Positions 14,810 through 22,039 of a stretch of 30,076 bases of DNA are shown piece after piece. The notes under the pieces were generated by a model. It was not told the DNA's origin. It saw nothing but the letters and a program-made list of their open reading frames with translations, and did not search any database. Source of the stretch: an uncultured Eubacteriales bacterium (lineage in GTDB: Bacteria > Bacillota > Clostridia > Oscillospirales > CAG-272); assembly GCA_958414825.1 (NCBI GenBank), contig CATYXQ010000022.1, positions 1 through 30,076 of the forward strand, given 5' to 3'. How positions within the stretch are numbered: the stretch's first letter is position 1; every line of letters begins with the position of its first letter. The position numbers were made by a program, and so were the translations under genes.

Positions 14810-14838
14810 TTGCAAAATGAGAATTTTTCCTGTATACT
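14810..14838 (+). promoter_or_regulatory. Promoter of the acyltransferase gene, with a palindrome on the -10
   Basis: TTGCAA (14810-14815), 17 bases, TATACT (14833-14838) with a TG before it. GTATAC occurs twice (14832-14837 and 14843-14848), five bases apart, forming an inverted repeat that could be an operator. Confidence 0.7.
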
Positions 14839-14919
14839 CTTTGTATACGGAAATGAAATTTGAAAATTATGGGTATATTGACATAGGCCATCCGATTTTT
14901 TGGAAAGGGGGAGGCGTAT

Positions 14920-15945
14920 ATGCAAAGCTTTGGGGGCGTGGATGCGGCTAAATTTCTGTTTTCGCTTGTCGTGATCGGAATTCATACCCGTCCGTTTTCC
15001 TCTCTTCGGTTGTTCGGTATACCGATGACCGCTTTCGTCTTTCCGGTAGCGGTTCCGTTTTTCTTTTTCTGCGCGGGCTATTTTCTGATGCGCGGCACGG
15101 GCGGTAAAGAAGCGGTTTTTACAAAAAAGAGGATTCGTTATCTTTTAAAGATTGCGCTTTTGTATTTTGCGGCAGAACTTTTGTATCTGCCCTTTGTTTC
15201 GTCGATTTGGTTTGACGGAACCCCGATAAACGCGGAGCAGATCCTTTGGTATCTGAAAAATCAGGCGCTGTTGAGCAGCTTTGAGCATCTTTGGTATTTG
15301 TATGCGCTGTTTTTCGGTTCGATTTTGCATATGGCGCTTGTCAGACTGTTGGGGATGCGCGGCGCTTTCTGGATTGCGGTCGCAGTATATGCCGTCGGCG
15401 TTACGATTCACACGGTTTTGCCGACATTGCCGGACAGTGTGCGGTATTCGGCTTGGATCGGTGCGCAGAGCGTACTGTTTTCCGGCTTTCCGCTGATTTC
15501 ATTCGGCGGCGCGCTTGCGGCGACACGGCGCGCTGTATCTCCCGGACGAGCGGCGATTGTCTTTTTGCTTTCCGGCGCGCTGTATTTTGGGGAATGTATC
15601 CTTTTTTTGCGCGTGTATCCGCGCTGGCTGCTTTTGCTCTTTTTCTCCATGCCTCTCCTCATCGCTTCCTTGTTTTCGCTGCTGTCGGCGATTCCCACCG
15701 AAAAGCGCGCGCTCTATTTTGTGCTTCGGGAGAGCAGTACAATCAATTATATCATCCATTTTTGGTTTATTTTAGCGCCTGAGCGTTTGTTTGGATTGGA
15801 TATGCCGCGAAGCGGGTTCCGCTTGTTTGCTTTCACATGCGTGTGTTCGTGCCTGATTTCGATTCCGGCGGCGGTGCTCATCTATATGCGCAAGCGCCAG
15901 CGGGCAATGGCCGGCCAAAACCGGAATTTGAATGTTTGCGGTTAA
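14920..15945 (+). CDS. Acyltransferase-3 family membrane protein
   Basis: A 341-residue protein with about ten hydrophobic segments. The N-terminal G-G-V-D-A-A-K-F-L-F-S-L-V-V-I-G-I-H22-T-R-P carries the family's conserved D-x-x-R/K-x-x-x and helix-1 histidine; later F-E-H-L-W-Y-L-Y-A-L (about 120-129) is also characteristic, as is S-S-T-I-N-Y-I-I-H-F-W near the end. Members O-acylate sugars or lipids of the envelope; the acceptor here is unknown. The ribosome site GGGGGAGG is excellent. The gene is monocistronic, with its own promoter and a very strong terminator. No surface-polysaccharide genes lie nearby to suggest a substrate. Confidence 0.9.
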   Translation: MQSFGGVDAAKFLFSLVVIGIHTRPFSSLRLFGIPMTAFVFPVAVPFFFFCAGYFLMRGTGGKEAVFTKKRIRYLLKIALLYFAAELLYLPFVSSIWFDGTPINAEQILWYLKNQALLSSFEHLWYLYALFFGSILHMALVRLLGMRGAFWIAVAVYAVGVTIHTVLPTLPDSVRYSAWIGAQSVLFSGFPLISFGGALAATRRAVSPGRAAIVFLLSGALYFGECILFLRVYPRWLLLLFFSMPLLIASLFSLLSAIPTEKRALYFVLRESSTINYIIHFWFILAPERLFGLDMPRSGFRLFAFTCVCSCLISIPAAVLIYMRKRQRAMAGQNRNLNVCG

Positions 15946-15957
15946 CAGCAGTAAAAT

Positions 15958-16005
15958 AACCGGGGACATGCGCCGTTTTATTTCGGCGCATGTCCCCGGT
16001 TTGTT
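15958..16005 (+). terminator. Intrinsic terminator after the acyltransferase gene
   Basis: An 18-bp perfect stem, AACCGGGGACATGCGCCG (15958-15975) with its complement (15984-16001), eight-base loop, then TGTTAT. It may serve the convergent protease gene as well. Confidence 0.9.
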
Positions 16006-16115
16006 ATAAAGAAATGAATTGAATTTTGTTTTCAAGGCCGTATACGCCGCTTTAAAAATCTTGCGTGCGCGTTGCTGCACGTGCCTTTTCACAGAGACGT
16101 TCCGCTTGTCACCCG

Positions 16116-17123
16116 TCAGATAAACTGGCCGATGACCGTCAGAAGTATGGTGATCGCAATATAGCAGATAACGCCCGGATTGACATAGCAGGTTTGTGCT
16201 TCGCTGTCGGGCGGAAGTTGGTTTTCGGCGGTTTTGAAAAAGATTTTTTTCCGTTTGATTGCAAAAAATATGCATCCGAGCGTCAGAAGCGCCATAACCG
16301 TAAAGCTGTAGAGCATGAGCCAAAGCAGGGTCAGCGGATTTTCGGTCAGATACTGCATCATTGCGTCGGGCTGCTCCGCAAGCGACAGAAGTTCCGCATA
16401 GCCGCCGTAACGCATCAGTAGAATCGGGATTGTGGAACCGAAAAAGTTGATGGCCGCGTGTACGCCCCATACGGCGGTCAGCCGTCCGGTGCGCAGGTAC
16501 AGATAGCCGAGCAGAAGGCCGATAAAAAAGGCGTAGAAAAACTGATAGACATTCAAATGATAAAGGGCAAACAGCAGCGCTGAGAAAATGAGCGCGTTTT
16601 TTTCACCGAAACTGCGAGTGCGGTCAAGCAGCACGCGCCGGAACATAAGTTCTTCTACAAAGGGCCCGATCAGGACGACTATGGAAAGTTCAATCCAGAT
16701 ATTCATGGACATCACAAGATCCATCGTTGTATTTGCGGGCACAGCGCGGGTTAGGAGGCCGAAGAGATTCCCTGCAAAAATGCCGAGCAGATTGCCGGCG
16801 TAGAGCAGCGGAATCGAAATCAAAAATACCGTCAGCAGCTGAGAAAAGCGGAGCTTACTTATTTCGGGCGCTTTTGCCGGTAGCCTGGCAGCGGCCAGCA
16901 GGACCACGGGCAGCCCGCAGAGATACATAGATCCGAATGATATTGCACTCAGGATAAAGGACGGATAATTTCCGTCCGGATAGGTCATCTGTAAAAAGAC
17001 GCCGGCCACTGTCTGCACAAGCCATACGATGGCAAAGAACAGCACAAAAATTCCGCCCAGCTTGGAGAATTGCCGGCGCGCGGCCTTTAGATCGGTTTTT
17101 TCGGATGGTTGGCCGTGGTTCAA
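16116..17123 (-). CDS. CPBP-family intramembrane metalloprotease
   Basis: A 335-residue membrane protein of the CPBP/Abi family (Rce1-like), with about eight hydrophobic helices. The three defining motifs are present: E157-E158-L-M-F-R, F-A-L-Y-H189, and H222-A-A-I-N, which together bind the catalytic metal in the membrane. Bacterial members process peptides or give self-immunity to bacteriocins; no bacteriocin gene is seen here. I chose the TTG at 17123 because GAGG (17135-17132) lies eight bases before it; a GTG at 17132 overlaps this ribosome site and would add three residues. It is divergent from the PTS-IIC-like gene, with its promoter at 17177-17205. Confidence 0.88.
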   Translation of the reverse strand: MNHGQPSEKTDLKAARRQFSKLGGIFVLFFAIVWLVQTVAGVFLQMTYPDGNYPSFILSAISFGSMYLCGLPVVLLAAARLPAKAPEISKLRFSQLLTVFLISIPLLYAGNLLGIFAGNLFGLLTRAVPANTTMDLVMSMNIWIELSIVVLIGPFVEELMFRRVLLDRTRSFGEKNALIFSALLFALYHLNVYQFFYAFFIGLLLGYLYLRTGRLTAVWGVHAAINFFGSTIPILLMRYGGYAELLSLAEQPDAMMQYLTENPLTLLWLMLYSFTVMALLTLGCIFFAIKRKKIFFKTAENQLPPDSEAQTCYVNPGVICYIAITILLTVIGQFI

Positions 17124-17176
17124 AAGGATCACCTCAAAAATCAGTTTTGCCGTGTAAATAAATTTCTATTTTTATT

Positions 17177-17205
17177 ATCTTAGCATATTTGGCAGAATAA
17201 GTCAA
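17177..17205 (-). promoter_or_regulatory. Promoter of the CPBP protease gene
   Basis: On the minus strand, TTGACT (17205-17200), 17 bases, TAAGAT (17182-17177). Confidence 0.7.
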
Positions 17206-17238
17206 ATCCTGTATGCAGTTTTCTATGCGATTTTCCTA

Positions 17239-17267
17239 TTGATTTGATCGGATAATTCCTGTATAAT
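17239..17267 (+). promoter_or_regulatory. Promoter of the PTS-IIC-like gene
   Basis: TTGATT (17239-17244), 17 bases, perfect TATAAT (17262-17267) with TG immediately upstream (extended -10). It is divergent from the protease promoter, 33 bases away. Confidence 0.82.
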
Positions 17268-17339
17268 TTGACTAAATTCTGTTTCAAATTCGGGTATTTC
17301 AAAAGCAGCGCGGAATGAAAAGAGATGGGGGACTGATTT

Positions 17340-18338
17340 ATGAGCGGTGCAAAGGGTTTTTTTGACAGGTATTTTATTCGTGCGATGGGCGCAATGGCGC
17401 AGGGACTGTTTGCTTCTTTGATTATCGGCACGATTTTCAATCAGCTTTCAAAGATTCCGTATATGGATTTTCTCACAAAGTTTACAGCTGATATTGGAAA
17501 TGCGGCTTCGCCTGTTATCGGCTGCGCGATCGGCGTCGCAATCGCCTATGCGCTCGGTGCAAAGCCGCTTGTGCTGTTTACAAGCGCAGTGACCGGCGCT
17601 TTAGGCTATTCGCTCGGCGGACCTATCGGTGCATATATTGCGGCGGTTATAGGATCGGAACTCGGGGCGCTCGTGGCCGGAAAAACCAAACTGGATATTA
17701 TTTTAACGCCCGCGACCGTGATTATCACGGGCGGCCTTGCGGGGATTTTTGTCGGACCGTATATCAACCGATTTATGCTGTTCCTCGGTGATTTTGTCAA
17801 CAGCGCGACGGAATATGCGCCGATTCCGATGGGAATCGTCGTTTCGGTCGTCGTCGGACTTGTGCTGACCGCGCCGATTTCCTCAGCCGCGCTGTGTATT
17901 TCGATCGGCATCGAAGGAATCGCGGCAGGCGCCGCCTGTGTCGGATGCTGCTGTCAGATGATCGGCTTTGCCGCAGCCAGTTTCCGTGACAACGGGATTG
18001 GCGGCGCGCTTTCGCAGGGCGTGGGAACCTCCATGCTTCAGTTCCCGAACATTTTGCGGCACCCGCAGATTTGGATTGCGCCTACGCTGGCGTCTGCCGT
18101 GCTCGGACCCGTATCCACGGCGGTGCTGAATATGACCAATACCAAAATCGGCGCGGGCATGGGTACGTCCGGCCTTGTTGGACAGTTCGGCGCGTTTGAG
18201 GCGATGGGGGTGGACATTTTCTCCTGCGTGACAGTTCTTTTGATGCATTTTGTACTGCCTGCGCTGCTCACGCTTGGGTTTGACCTCGTTATGCGCAAGA
18301 TCGGCTGGGTCAAAGCGGGTTATATGCGCCTTTCATAA
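17340..18338 (+). CDS. PTS transporter subunit IIC-like protein (PTS_EIIC_2 type), orphan
   Basis: A 332-residue hydrophobic protein rich in Gly and Ala, with about ten membrane segments. The start F-F-x-R-Y-F-I-x-A-M-G-A-M-A-Q-G-L-F-A-S-L-I-I-G-T-I and the later P-I-S-S-A-A-L-C-I, G-V-G-T-S-M-L-Q-F-P-N-I and G-M-G-T-S-G-L-V-G-Q fit the PTS_EIIC_2 group, single-chain IIC relatives often found without IIA or IIB partners. No other PTS component is encoded here, so phosphotransfer-coupled sugar uptake is not supported, and it may be a permease or sensor of another kind. It is monocistronic; ribosome site GGGG before the ATG at 17340; strong terminator after it. Confidence 0.82.
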   Translation: MSGAKGFFDRYFIRAMGAMAQGLFASLIIGTIFNQLSKIPYMDFLTKFTADIGNAASPVIGCAIGVAIAYALGAKPLVLFTSAVTGALGYSLGGPIGAYIAAVIGSELGALVAGKTKLDIILTPATVIITGGLAGIFVGPYINRFMLFLGDFVNSATEYAPIPMGIVVSVVVGLVLTAPISSAALCISIGIEGIAAGAACVGCCCQMIGFAAASFRDNGIGGALSQGVGTSMLQFPNILRHPQIWIAPTLASAVLGPVSTAVLNMTNTKIGAGMGTSGLVGQFGAFEAMGVDIFSCVTVLLMHFVLPALLTLGFDLVMRKIGWVKAGYMRLS

Positions 18339-18356
18339 AGGGTCGCTTGTTCTTTA

Positions 18357-18404
18357 TAAAAAAATCCGTTGCGCTGCGTTTTTTCGCAGTGCAACGGATT
18401 TTTT
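18357..18404. terminator. Bidirectional terminator between the IIC-like gene and gpmI
   Basis: AAAATCCGTTGCGCTGCG (18361-18378), six-T loop, and CGCAGTGCAACGGATTTTTT (18385-18404), with one G-T wobble. A-rich on the left and T-rich on the right, so it can end both convergent transcripts. Confidence 0.9.
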
Positions 18405-18418
18405 GTGTCGATAACAGC

Positions 18419-20071
18419 TTATTTCAGGTCAATCAGCGAAGCGTCCCACATTTCGGGCGCCTCGTAGCCAAGCAGATTTGCTGTGGTTGCCGCAATGTTT
18501 GAGAGTCCGAACGTACCGCCGTCCTCCTTTACCGTGTAGCTGTCGGCGGTAAAGTTGTCATAGATGATACAGGGAACGCGGTTGAGCGTATGACTGGTTT
18601 TAGCCTTGGGCTTCCCGTCCGCGCCGTGTTTGACAGCGCCGCTCTTTTTATCCAGTTCGTACATTTCATCGGCATTGCCGTGATCCGCGGTGATAATCGC
18701 TGCGCCGTGCAGCTTGTCTACTACTTTCAGAATGCGTGCGAGACAGAGATCCAGCGCCTCCATCGAACACTGTGTCGCTACGAAATTTCCGGTGTGGCCG
18801 ACCATATCGCCGTTGGGAAAATTGACGCGCAGGCAGCGGTATTTTCCGCTTTCGAGACACTCGATCAGCTTGTCGGTAATCTCGGCGCACTTCATCCAGG
18901 GGCGCTGCTCAAAGGGCACGGTATCCGAGGGGATCTCGATATAGGTTTCCAGTGTATCGTCAAATTTGCCGGAGCGGTTGCCGTTCCAGAAATAGGTGAC
19001 GTGACCGTATTTCTGCGTTTCCGAAATGGCAAGAATCGAAATGCCGGTATTGGTGAGGTATTCGCCCATGGTGTTGGTGATTTCCGGCGGATTGACCAGA
19101 TAGCGTTTGGGAATGTGCAAATCACCGTCGTATTCCAGCATACCGGCGTAGACAATTTTTGGATAGCGCACACGATCGAACGGCGTAAACTCCGCTTCGT
19201 CAAACGCGCGGGAAATCTCAATTGCGCGGTCGCCGCGGAAGTTGAAGAAAATTACGCTGTCGCCGTCCTCTATTGTACCGACCGGTTTTCCCTCATTCGC
19301 AATCACAAAGGGCGGGAGATCCTGGTCGATTACGCCGAGTTCCGCACGGTAAGCATTGACGGCGTCGGCCGCGCTTTTAAACTGCCGGCCCTCTCCGAGG
19401 ACATGCGTCCTCCAGCCGGTCTCGACCATTGCCCAGTTGGCCTCATAGCGATCCATCGTGATTTTCATGCGTCCGCCGCCCGAGGCGATGCAAATATCAA
19501 ACGAATCGTCCCTCAGACCGTCAAGATAGGTTTCAAACGGGAGAATATAATCCAGCGCGCTGGTTTCGCCTACGTCGCGTCCGTCAATGAGAATATGCAC
19601 ACGGACGCGCGTCACCCCCTCTTTTTTTGCTTCTTCGATCATTGCGCGCAGGTGGTCGATGTGCGAATGGACATTTCCGTCCGAAAATAGGCCGAGAAAG
19701 TGCAGGGTGGAGGCGTTGCTTTTTACATTGCCGATCAGATCTTTCCATGTGTTTCCCGCAAAAAGTTTTCCGCTTTCGATCGACTGCGATACCAGTTTTG
19801 CGCCCTGCGCAAACACCTGACCAGCGCCGAGCGCGTTGTGTCCGACCTCGGAATTGCCCATATCGTCGTCGCTCGGCAGACCGACAGCGGTTCCGTGCGC
19901 GCGGAGCTTGACCATGGGATAAGTGTCCATCAGCCATTTCAGCGTCGGTGTGTTGGCCGCCGCCACCGCGTTGGCCTCGCCGGCCGGAGCCAGTCCCACG
20001 CCGTCCATAACGATGGTCAAAACCGGTCCTTTTACACCGGGGAAAGCTGCTTTTTTCAGTGTCTTGTTCAT
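18419..20071 (-). CDS. gpmI: 2,3-bisphosphoglycerate-independent phosphoglycerate mutase
   Basis: GpmI interconverts 3- and 2-phosphoglycerate in glycolysis, using two metal ions and a phosphoserine intermediate. The N-terminal metal site V-M-D23-G-V-G-L-A, the catalytic Ser74 in D-M-G-N-S-E-V-G-H-N, the R-G-D-R-A-I-E segment and the C-terminal metal site T-A-D-H-G-N-A-D-E-M are all present. The protein has 550 residues, longer than the common form of about 510; the extra length is spread over insertions (for example D-K-K-S-G-A-V-K-H-G-A-D near the C-terminus). ATG 20071 has GGAG seven bases upstream. It is transcribed alone, from a promoter covered by a perfect inverted repeat at 20088-20109. 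Confidence 0.96.
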   Translation of the reverse strand: MNKTLKKAAFPGVKGPVLTIVMDGVGLAPAGEANAVAAANTPTLKWLMDTYPMVKLRAHGTAVGLPSDDDMGNSEVGHNALGAGQVFAQGAKLVSQSIESGKLFAGNTWKDLIGNVKSNASTLHFLGLFSDGNVHSHIDHLRAMIEEAKKEGVTRVRVHILIDGRDVGETSALDYILPFETYLDGLRDDSFDICIASGGGRMKITMDRYEANWAMVETGWRTHVLGEGRQFKSAADAVNAYRAELGVIDQDLPPFVIANEGKPVGTIEDGDSVIFFNFRGDRAIEISRAFDEAEFTPFDRVRYPKIVYAGMLEYDGDLHIPKRYLVNPPEITNTMGEYLTNTGISILAISETQKYGHVTYFWNGNRSGKFDDTLETYIEIPSDTVPFEQRPWMKCAEITDKLIECLESGKYRCLRVNFPNGDMVGHTGNFVATQCSMEALDLCLARILKVVDKLHGAAIITADHGNADEMYELDKKSGAVKHGADGKPKAKTSHTLNRVPCIIYDNFTADSYTVKEDGGTFGLSNIAATTANLLGYEAPEMWDASLIDLK

Positions 20072-20087
20072 ATAGATTCTCCTTGCC

Positions 20088-20109
20088 GATATACTACTAA
20101 TAGTATATC
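20088..20109. promoter_or_regulatory. Perfect palindrome overlapping the gpmI promoter (operator candidate)
   Basis: GATATACTA (20088-20096), CTAA, TAGTATATC (20101-20109): a perfect 9-bp inverted repeat. It covers the -10 (20107-20102) and the predicted start of gpmI. It lacks a G/C-rich stem and T-run, so it is not a terminator; it looks like a site for a dimeric repressor. Confidence 0.6.
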
Positions 20110-20129
20110 CGAAAAAATGGGATTTTCAA
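20102..20129 (-). promoter_or_regulatory. Promoter of gpmI
   Basis: On the minus strand, TTGAAA (20129-20124), 16 bases, TATACT (20107-20102). An upstream TTGACT (20136-20131) is too far from the -10 to be used. Confidence 0.65.
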
Positions 20130-20160
20130 GAGTCAAGAGGCAAAAATTGTTAAATTCTTT

Positions 20161-20661
20161 TCATTTGCGTCCAAAAGACTGTTCGCCTATCGAAAACAGC
20201 ACATCGGTTCCGCTCAGCGTGAGCAGGCCGTGGGTGAATTTCCCGTTGTACGGCGCGCCGATGCTGCCGGGGTTGAACAGATGGATACCGCTCGCCGCGT
20301 CATAACGCGCCGCCGGGAGATGCGTGTGCCCGTACAGCACAATGTCCGCGCCGCGCGCGGCCGCGGCAGAGAGCAGTCGATTTTCATCATACTTGACAAA
20401 ATACCGGTGTCCATGCGTGAGAAAAATCCGATGTCCCTCAAGCTCGATCAACATTTCCTCTGGAAATGCGCCGTCTGACAGGAGATCGCAGTTTCCGCGC
20501 ACGAGATGCCATAGCCGCGGATATTCTTTTTGCAGCAGAGCGATTTTGGATATTCCGTCCCCGAGAAAAAATACCGTGTCGTATTCCGGATGGTTTTTCA
20601 GAACGCTTGCCGCACAGGAGATGGTTCCGTGAAGATCGGATAAAACCAGAATTTTTTTCAA
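20161..20661 (-). CDS. YfcE/MJ0936-type metallophosphoesterase
   Basis: A 166-residue calcineurin-like phosphoesterase. All metal-binding motifs are seen in order: D9-L-H11-G, G-D-G (about 35-37), G-N-C-D (about 56-59), T-H-G-H (about 82-85) and G-H-T-H (about 110-113), with N-P-G-S-I-G-A-P near the end, which is typical of the YfcE group. Such enzymes hydrolyse phosphodiesters in vitro; the natural substrate is unknown. The start is a TTG at 20661 (M-K-K-I-L-V-L-S-D-L-H-G), with a GGCGGGG site before it; no ATG is better placed. It is upstream of gpmI on the same strand, 89 bases away, but gpmI has its own promoter. Confidence 0.92.
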   Translation of the reverse strand: MKKILVLSDLHGTISCAASVLKNHPEYDTVFFLGDGISKIALLQKEYPRLWHLVRGNCDLLSDGAFPEEMLIELEGHRIFLTHGHRYFVKYDENRLLSAAAARGADIVLYGHTHLPAARYDAASGIHLFNPGSIGAPYNGKFTHGLLTLSGTDVLFSIGEQSFGRK

Positions 20662-20734
20662 AACCGTTTCCCCGCCTTTCCGCTTTGCATATACTGTACC
20701 AGAGTCATTCTATCACATAAAGGAGAGAAATTCC

Positions 20735-20953
20735 ATGAAAATCGATAAAAATATGATGGCGAAGCTTGCCGCAATGGACGATGCGTCTCTTACGGCTTCG
20801 ATTCGGATGATTGCAGCGGCTTCCGGCGTCGATATTGGTTCCGTTACATTTGATTCGGAGCAGCTTGCTTCGCTGCGTCAGGCTATGATGGGCGCGACGG
20901 ACGACGATATTGCGCGCGCAAAGGATATCTTAGATGGATATCGTAAGGAGTGA
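20735..20953 (+). CDS. Unnamed small protein, first gene of a three-gene operon
   Basis: A 72-residue soluble, mostly helical protein. The first half (M-A-K-L-A-A-M-D-D-A-S-L-T-A-S-I-R-M-I-A-A-A) and the second half (L-A-S-L-R-Q-A-M-M-G-A-T-D-D-D-I-A-R-A-K-D-I-L) form amphipathic helices, split by a short D-I-G-S-V-T-F turn. I recall similar unannotated proteins in Clostridia but no name. Ribosome site AAAGGAG is well placed. A TATACT at 20690-20695 with a weak -35 (TTTCCC, 17 bases upstream) may be the promoter. It is followed by the next gene after three bases, so the two are co-translated. Confidence 0.82.
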   Translation: MKIDKNMMAKLAAMDDASLTASIRMIAAASGVDIGSVTFDSEQLASLRQAMMGATDDDIARAKDILDGYRKE

Positions 20954-20956
20954 GTT

Positions 20957-21379
20957 ATGGAAGAAGCAACGGATAAGAACATAGAAAATATTCTTTCGGG
21001 AGGGGGCTTTTCCTCTCTGCTTCAGAATCCGGAAATTGCCTCAAAACTGCCGCGGATCATGGAAGCGCTGGCTCCGGTGATGGCGGAAATGAAAGCGGAA
21101 AAATCGGGCGCCGCTGAAAAAGTACACGCAAAGGCGGCGGACGATCCAGAGGCGGACGGTATGGAGTCGGCGGCAAAACAGACGTCGGCGGACGCCGCGT
21201 CGCTTGCGGCGGGACTGCTTTCTTCAGGCGGCGGCGGAAAACATCCGCATCCGGGACTATCTAAGCGGTGTGCGCTCTTAAATGCGCTGAAGCCCTATTT
21301 ATCGGACGGGCGCAAAGAGACACTTGACTATATTATCAAGGTATCCACCCTGATCGACTTGCTTTCGGAGGTGATTTGA
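20957..21379 (+). CDS. Unnamed small protein, second gene of a three-gene operon
   Basis: A 140-residue protein in three parts: an N-terminal helical part (I-E-N-I-L-S-G-G-G-F-S-S-L-L-Q-N-P-E-I-A-S-K-L-P), a low-complexity Ala/Ser/Gly/Glu linker (about 45-98) and a C-terminal helical module (about 100-140) with R-C-A-L-L-N-A-L-K-P-Y-L-S, R-K-E-T-L-D-Y-I-I-K-V-S-T-L-I-D-L-L. The C-terminal module resembles a conserved piece of otherwise unannotated clostridial proteins, as far as I can recall. No membrane segment and no catalytic motif are seen. The start ATG 20957 has AAGGAG upstream. The stop TGA overlaps the next ATG (TGATG), indicating translational coupling. Confidence 0.85.
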   Translation: MEEATDKNIENILSGGGFSSLLQNPEIASKLPRIMEALAPVMAEMKAEKSGAAEKVHAKAADDPEADGMESAAKQTSADAASLAAGLLSSGGGGKHPHPGLSKRCALLNALKPYLSDGRKETLDYIIKVSTLIDLLSEVI

Positions 21380-21858
21380 TGTATATCAGCGTTCCGAAAA
21401 ATTACAGCGGGAACGCATTTCGTCCCGGACTTGCAGGACCTATGCCGATGCCGGTCATGCCGGCGTCATGGCCTGCGCCCGCGGAAAGAAGATCGCAGAC
21501 GCAGCAAACCGAAACGCCGGTGCGCATTCCGCAAACGCTGCCCGCACAGCCCGAACCGCCGCAGGAGCCGGAGGATTCTATCCTGGAAACGGAAAGTGCA
21601 AAGGCGAATGAAACTGTGCCGGCGGCGCATGTGTCTTTTGACAGAGACGATTCGGCGTGCCGGAGAGAAAAATGCGATGACGGCGGGGCAAAAAACGCAA
21701 AAAATCCGCTGAGCAGCTTGCTTGAAATGCTGCACGGACGTGGGAATGCGGGCTTCGATCTGGAAGATTTTTTGCTGATTGGTCTGATTGTGCTTCTGAT
21801 GGGCAAAGAGGGCAATGAAGATATTGTACTGATTCTTGCCATGCTGCTTTTGATTTGA
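21379..21858 (+). CDS. Unnamed proline-rich protein with C-terminal membrane segment, third gene of a three-gene operon
   Basis: A 159-residue protein: a Pro/Met/Ala-rich N-terminus (P-G-L-A-G-P-M-P-M-P-V-M-P), a long disordered Pro/Gln/Glu stretch to about residue 110, then a helical region L-S-S-L-L-E-M-L-H and a C-terminal hydrophobic pair F-D-L-E-D-F-L-L-I-G-L-I-V-L-L-M-G-K-E-G-N-E-D-I / V-L-I-L-A-M-L-L-L-I. This suggests a membrane-tethered tail. The ribosome site GGAGGTGAT is perfect, and the ATG overlaps the previous stop. An in-frame TTG three bases earlier is less likely. The order of small helical protein, linker protein and membrane protein suggests a complex. Sporulation or surface roles are possible but not shown. 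Confidence 0.85.
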   Translation: MYISVPKNYSGNAFRPGLAGPMPMPVMPASWPAPAERRSQTQQTETPVRIPQTLPAQPEPPQEPEDSILETESAKANETVPAAHVSFDRDDSACRREKCDDGGAKNAKNPLSSLLEMLHGRGNAGFDLEDFLLIGLIVLLMGKEGNEDIVLILAMLLLI

Positions 21859-21907
21859 CGCTTCGCCGGAATGCGTTTGTCTGTTTGCAGCAGGACAGAA
21901 AATCGAG

Positions 21908-22029
21908 AGCGCCGGGATTTTATTCCGGCGCTTGGGCTGTCGGTAAAGTAAAACTGCGAAGAAGTAACGCATAGAATCAATTTTTACTGCGGCTAAATAG
22001 GCGGAAAACTTTAAGTTTTCCGCCTATTT
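21908..22029. terminator. Two terminator hairpins between convergent genes
   Basis: The first is AGCGCCGGGA (21908-21917) with TTCCGGCGCT (21923-21932). The second is a 17-bp perfect palindrome, AAATAGGCGGAAAACTT (21995-22011) and its complement (22013-22029), followed by GTTGTTAT. Together they end the three-gene operon on the plus strand and the GH43-type gene on the minus strand. Confidence 0.85.
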
Positions 22030-22039
22030 GTTGTTATAT

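Noticed and set aside
14878..14883. TTGACA as a second promoter of the acyltransferase gene
   Set aside because: No -10-like hexamer lies 16-18 bases downstream.
16116..17123. Bacteriocin immunity locus
   Set aside because: The CPBP protease alone suggested it, but no double-glycine leader peptide, transporter or modifying enzyme is nearby.
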